Source: Culex pipiens pallens
Taxonomy: Eukaryota > Arthropoda > Insecta > Diptera > Culicidae
Direction: 5' to 3'
Assembly (NCBI RefSeq): GCF_016801865.2
Contig: NC_068938.1
Span: 189,596,453-189,660,452, forward strand
Length of the DNA stretch: 64,000 bases
Position numbers and translations under genes: made by a program. Under the pieces are notes generated by a model, which had not been told where the DNA came from, ran no database searches, and saw only the letters and a program-made list of their open reading frames with translations. Below, in pieces: positions 58,655 through 64,000 of the stretch. The number at the start of each line of letters is the position of its first letter. Position 1 is the first letter of the stretch.

Positions 58655-60663
58655 ATGGCCTTCTCAAACCCTGCTTTTGTCGCGGACGGTGATTCGGAGA
58701 AACCTTCGACAATCAACTTAACCTCCAAGCTACCTGAATTCAATCCTGCGAAGAAACCTCTTCGTGACAAGTGGGGCAAGGACATCGAGTTTCTGCTGTC
58801 CTGTATCGCCTTATCGGTGGGACTTGGTAACGTCTGGAGGTTCCCGTTTACGGCGCTGGAGAATGGTGGTGGGGCTTTTGTGATTCCCTACCTGTTTGTG
58901 TTGTTCCTAGTGGGGAGGCCAATCTACTACCTGGAGATGTTGATTTGTCAGTTCTCCAGCCGGGGTTGCATCAACGTGTACGATGCGGTTCCAGCTATGC
59001 GCGGGATTGGCTATGGGCAAGTGTACTCCACGGGTGTCGTGATGGCGTTCTACGCTTCATTGCTGGGTATTACCACGAGATACCTGGTAGCTTCTTTTGG
59101 GAATCCACTGCCGTGGAGCGAGTGTCAGGACAGCTGGGATGCCAATTGTATCGATTCTGGCCTTGCGGTATTAGAGGGAGCTGGAGCGAACGCTACGATG
59201 GTGGTTTCGGCTGAGCTGTACTTTGTGTTGGTAGTTCAGATAACATTTAAGATAAGATTCTGAAGATCTCGTTCTTTCAGCAAGGAAGTTCTGAACGCTG
59301 CCGACTCCCTTGACGACGGCATCGGAACTCCAGATTGGCGATTGGTTCTTTGCCTATTGGTACCCTGGACCTGCGTCTGCTTAGTTTTAATCAAAGGAAT
59401 CAAAAGCTCCGGTAAGGCATCGTACTTCCTGGCGATCTTCCCGTACGTGGTGATGCTGATCCTGTTGATTCGATCTTGCACGCTTGAGGGTGCTGGCACT
59501 GGAATGCTGTACTTCATCAAGCCTCAGTGGGATCGAATCTTCGAGGCCAAGGTGTGGTACGCTGCCGTAACGCAGATGTTCTTCTCGTTGACGGTTTGCT
59601 TCGGCAACGTAATGATGTACTCGTCGTACAATCGATTCACCAACAACGTCAACAGGTTTGTGTAGTGACCTACGAAAACCCCAAATGCACTAATATCCAA
59701 ACGTTTTCAGAGACGTAACAGTAGTCACCATACTGGACACGCTAACCTCCATGCTAGCCGGGCTGATCGTGTTCGGCGTCATAGGTCACCTAGCGCACGT
59801 TACGAATTCACCAGATCTTAGTAAAGTGGTCCGCGGAGGAGGTGGCCTAGCGTTCATCACCTACCCGGACGCGATCGCCAAGTTCACGTTTTGGCCGCAG
59901 TTCTTTGCGGTTGCGTTCTTCCTGATGCTGTTCGTGCTGGGAATCGGAAGCATCGTTGGAATGGCCACGACGATCATGACCGTCATCCGGGATCGATTCC
60001 CTCACTTGAAGCCATCGCTGGTAGCGATCGGAATCGCTATCGTCGGATTTGGCATCGGGATCATCTACACCACTCCGGGAGGTCAGTTTCTGTTGGACTT
60101 TTTGGACTTTTACGGAGCATCGTTTGTAGCGTTGGTGCTGGCAGTTTTTGAGATCATTACATTATCGTGGATCTACGGAGTTGGGCGGCTTTGCCGAGAC
60201 ATTGAGTTCATGCTGGGAATTCGAACCGGGCTGTACTGGAGGATCTGTTGGGGCTTTGTTACTCCAATTATGCTGATTGCTATTCTGATATATCATATTG
60301 TAACTTATGAAGCCTTTACCTCCAACGGGTACGTGTTCTCCAATGGGATGTACGGTAAGATCTTCAAAAAAATCAACCCTTCAAGATTCTTAAGACAACC
60401 TTCATTTTCAAACAGCCTTCGGATGGTGCGTGTTCGCCGCTGGAGTCTTGCAACTTCCGGCCTGGGCCGTGTATGCGGTGTTGAAACGGAAGGAGACCAA
60501 TTGGAAGGAACGGATTTCGAGCTGTTTTAGGCCAACCTACGATTGGGGACCAGAAGACACCGAGCTTAACGTCAAGTACCGCGAGTCGGTGGAGAAACAT
60601 GTGCAGACCCTGACTCTGAAGCAAAATTTGTTGCGAAGGATTTATGACAATGTATTTAAATGA
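58655..60663 (+). CDS. SLC6 sodium-dependent nutrient amino acid transporter, copy 3
   Basis: Join 58655-59226, 59281-59655, 59711-60354, 60416-60663: 612 residues. Start MAFSNPAF; NVWRFPF at 59-65; TM2 reads EMLICQF, with Cys98 where the other copies and most SLC6 proteins have Gly. The loop 2 Cys pair is in ECQDSWDANC, with an NAT sequon later (GANATM). TM6 is FFSLTVCFGNVMMYSSYNRF, loop 4 GGGLAFITYPDAI, TM8 LGIGS. The first donor is GTTGGT, unusual after the GT, but phase and alignment require it; the GTAGTT four bases on would break the frame. The uORF at 58567 precedes the start. The 3'UTR is very short. As in the other copies, the C-terminal exon runs from AFGWCVFAAGVLQLPAW to a basic tail. 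Confidence 0.95.
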
Positions 60664-60673
60664 AATAAATAAA
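60664..60673 (+). terminator. Overlapping poly(A) signals right after the NAT copy 3 stop
   Basis: AATAAATAAA begins at the base after TGA, giving two overlapping AATAAA hexamers. If used, the 3'UTR is only about 20-30 nt. Confidence 0.6.
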
Positions 60674-60927
60674 TGATTATTGTTTAATTATGATAGATCC
60701 CATTTTTGTGTGTCACAAAATATCCTTAGAACTCCCAATATTTTTTCAATTGAATCATAATCTTTCAAGAATCGGTTTAAATAGCTTATATTTTAAAAAT
60801 TCTAAATTACGATGAGAATTTGCTTTTTCAAAGACAGTTATTCAGTTTTCGAAAAATCATTATGCTTATTGATTTACAAGTAAATTCATATATTTTTAAG
60901 CATAAATGTTCAAAGACAGGCAAAATA

Positions 60928-61092
60928 GGCTTCATCCATAAAGTACGTCACGCTAAAATCAGCCAAAATTTACCCCCCCCCCCTCCTCCCCTTTGTCACG
61001 CTTTTCCTATACTTATAACATGCAATGTCACACATGCTCAGACCCCCCACCCCCTCACCCCCTAGAGCGTGACATAATTTATGGATGATGCC
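60928..61092. mobile_element. 165-bp MITE with 27-bp imperfect inverted ends
   Basis: Left GGCTTCATCCATAAAGTACG with GTCACGCT following; right AGCGTGACATAATTTATGGA with TGATGCC following. The centre is C-rich (CCCCCCCCCCTCCTCCCC). The 81-codon frame across it is chance. Confidence 0.8.
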
Positions 61093-62389
61093 ATATCTGA
61101 AAACTGTATTTTCATGTTTTATGTCAAACACAAAAAAGTTAATGATTATTATTGGTTTCTGTAGAATAAGTCAAAAACTTATAAGAATGATACCTCAACA
61201 AAATTAATAGATTAAAAATACTAAAAGTACTGAAAAAAACAATGTATTTAAAAAAAAATATGCGACTCATGACAAGAATACGACTGTTCGTAAAATATCT
61301 AGGTAAGTTCTTCAGCATGGATTTAAAACTAAATAGTTCGGTTTGCATACCTGCAGGCGTTTTTAACAGATTTTTAATTTTTAATATTCGAGATTTTTTA
61401 TTCAAATGATTGCACTAATCAAACACAAGAAATACTTCAAAGTAATCCATGATGCAATCTAGAAGCACTTGAAGCTGTAATTACCGATTGATTGCTTAAT
61501 CAACTTGAGGGTGAAACATTCCGCAGTAATCAATCAATCTTTCAAACGTTCCGCCAATCAGATTGTGCAGCACGCTTACATTTACGTTCATTCATGAGGA
61601 ATCAATGACATTTTCTATATTTCCAATTTTGATAAGGAGATGTTGAATATTTATTAAAGTACAATTTTTAAATACAAAATTTTAAATATTTTATCACATA
61701 ACAAATGTTTTACAATTCAGACCATGATTTAGACATCGTTCCAAACTGACACGTGACCACTCTCTACAACAATAACTCAATGTCTAGCTAGGCTGAGTAT
61801 GCTATTTTGTTTTGATTTCTAGTACTCGTAACTTTCGATTGCCGATTGTGTGTCAAGTGGTCGGGTACTTTTCAAAGTAGTAAAATTTTATTTGTCTTGC
61901 TAGAAAGTTTTGGATTATTCATAATGAATCTCTTAAAAGAATTTCTAAAAATGTAATTGTATCCACATTTATCGTATAGCAACATGTTCTTCTACCATGA
62001 ATTCCTCAAATCACGACCCTCACAACAAGCCGGAGAAGTCCTCCAGACATTGTGGTAGATAAATGAGCTCATCATAGTGCCTTTTGCATGCCATAAAAAC
62101 TTACTTTCTGTCACGTCTCCCAGCACTTGATGGATATTTATCTGCTATTTGACAAGGGTAAACACAGCGTTCGGGTTGGTTTTAATAGAATAGCAATAGA
62201 TTGCTGAAGGTTTAGTTGTCGCATGTTTTTATTTTGATTTTGTGCGAAATCTTGAAATAATAATATAAAAATGAGCAATTCGATTGCTTATTCTTTTTCC
62301 ATCGAAACATTTTTCGATCAGTTTAGTATCTTTTAAGCAATTCCGCAAATTTTGCGACTCCGATTCCGGAATCTCAGAATTTACCGAAT
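61093..62389. other. AT-rich DNA without a recognised feature
   Basis: No frame with a recognisable protein, no clear element ends. A GATA-like CTTATTC and general AT-rich sequence only. Confidence 0.5.
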
Positions 62390-63733
62390 TTAAGAGCGAG
62401 TCCACGAACAGGGCATACTCCTTTGTATGGGACGTCGTTTGGACCTCACCAATCTGCCTGAAATTTTCAGGGGTTGTTTGTACATATAAAATTAGCATCT
62501 GGCCAAAATATGAGCACTCTAGGTCAACGGGAAGTAGGGTAAATCGGGACACAAAGTTTGAAGGTTCAAAAACGTCAAAAATCTTAAAAGGCTATAACTC
62601 AGGCAAAATTCAATTTAATTTCAAAATTCAAAATGCATCTGAAAGGGCTTAAAAAATGCAACAAAATGCAGGGTAGAGCATCCCAATTGGTTGAATCTAA
62701 ATGGAGTTATTGGCATTTTAGTGAAAAAATAGCATAATTTTCAAACTCAAATAAAAAAGTGTTCCATCCAGATATCAACTCGGTTCGACCTGCAGCTTGT
62801 AGGGGACATCTGGGACTACCATCTGAGACTGAGACCGCTTTGGGTAAGGCAGTTTAACATATTAAATAGACACTTTTACTATTTGTGAAATTTTTGGTTG
62901 TACATTTTTGCTCGGGGGGCCCCTTAGATCAAATTTTCCGGTGACAATTTTGTCATATTCGTGTTCCTGAGAAAATTTCACAATAGAAACATGCATAAAA
63001 ATGTTTATTTTCATCCATTTTAACCCTTTAAAAAATGAAAGTTAAAAAAAATCTTCGATTCACATTTATTGAAAATCAAGTTCGTTTCCAAGGATACTAG
63101 ATGACACCAGAAAAAAGCAGCTTCTTATTTTTTTTTTACTTTCATTTTTAAAGGGTTAAAATGGATGAAAATAAACATTTTTAATGCATGTTTCTATAGT
63201 GAAATTGTCTCAGGAACACGAAAATGATAAAATTATCACCGAAAAATTTGATCTAAGATGTCCCCCGAGCAAAAATGTACAACAAAAAAATTCACTAAAA
63301 GTAAAAGTGTCTATTTAATATGTTAAACTGCCTTACCCAAAGCGGTCTCAGTCTCAGATGGTAGTCCCAGATGTCCCCTACAAGCTGCAGGTCGAACCGA
63401 GTTGATATCTGGATGGAACACTTTTTTATTTGAGTTTGAAAATTATGCTATTTTTTCACTAAAATGCCAATAACTCCATTTAGATTCAACCAATTGGGAT
63501 GCTCTACCCTGCATTTTGTTGCATTTTTTAAGTCCTTTCAGATGCATTTTGAATTTTGAAATTAAATTGAATTTTGCCTGAGTTATAGCCTTTTTAAGCT
63601 TTTTGACGTTTTTGAACCTTCAAACATTTTGGCCAGATGCTAGTTTTATATGTACAAACAACCCCTGAAAATTTCAGGCAGATTGGTGAAGTCGATGCGA
63701 GATGGGTATGCTTTGCTCGTGGACTCGCTCTTA
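62390..63733. mobile_element. 1.34-kb fold-back element
   Basis: TTAAGAGCGAGTCCACGAA at the left mirrors TTCG-less CTCGTGGACTCGCTCTTAA at the right. The arms share GGTTGTTTGTACATATAAAA, CTATAACTCAGGCAAAATTC and AGTCTCAGATGGTAGTCCCA-type blocks, around a centre near 63065. No coding capacity; the opposing frames at 62284 and 63594 are arm sequence. 63734-64000 is AT-rich. Confidence 0.85.
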
Positions 63734-64000
63734 AGAGTGATTGCGACTCTGGGTCTTCAAAAATTACCCATCTCCACTGCCCTGATAAAGCATAAAATTT
63801 TCCTGCCATATTTTTTGAAAACATGGTGATTTTTAAGGGTTAAAAACAAGACTCACGATAGTCTCAAAATAATTCCTAAAATAATTTAATTTGTTCTGAA
63901 AAAGTATTAAATCACAATTTTGCTAAAGGTTAAATTTCAAATAAAAACAGTATTTTATTCAATAAACCTGAAAATTTCTACAATTTTGTTACTTTGATAT

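Noticed and set aside
59231..59236. GTAGTT as donor of NAT copy 3 exon 1
   Set aside because: It would shift the reading frame of exon 2; the GTTGGT donor keeps phase 2 as in the sister genes.

Overview
The window looks like nuclear DNA from a culicine mosquito, probably Culex. This is an inference from three things: an insect-type nutrient amino acid transporter cluster with short introns, AT-rich intergenic DNA, and a heavy load of tRNA-headed SINEs, hAT-type MITEs and long fold-back elements. No name or accession was available to confirm it. There is no bacterial gene, CRISPR array or rRNA.

Layout. 1-4225 is two adjoining octamer satellite arrays in opposite orientation. 5004-6704 is an SLC45-family (MFS, proton/sugar symporter-like) gene whose first exon is not in the window. 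15838-27336 is a second, divergent SLC45 gene. I assembled it from five exons; the first, at 15838-15983, lies 7.9 kb upstream of the rest but joins in exact phase and completes the missing N-terminus. 27.3-50 kb is mostly mobile DNA: hAT MITEs with clear 8-bp target duplications, four large fold-backs, an exact 164-bp satellite nested inside one of them, and several SINEs. 50130-60663 is a tandem array of three SLC6 nutrient amino acid transporter (NAT) genes. Each has four coding exons with identical phases, and exons 2, 3 and 4 are the same length in all three. The rest, to 64 kb, is a small MITE, AT-rich DNA and another fold-back.

The most interesting signal is in the 5' leaders of the NAT genes. 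Two of them carry, 25-26 bases before the transporter start codon, a 20-codon upstream ORF encoding nearly the same peptide (MENRLREPSFGTEDERVLGG and MEIRLRELSFGTEDVRVLGG). Most of their base differences are synonymous. A third copy (MECRRREPSFGTEDVRVLGG) sits alone at 33032-33094, followed 53 bases later by a good splice donor. It is probably a distal leader exon of the first NAT gene, across an intron of about 17 kb. I infer a conserved-peptide uORF that tunes translation of amino acid transporters, possibly in response to amino acids.

Together the genes form a solute-uptake neighbourhood: two putative sugar/H+ carriers and three Na+-coupled amino acid carriers. GATA-type sites (TTATCA) 199-229 bp before each NAT start fit gut expression.
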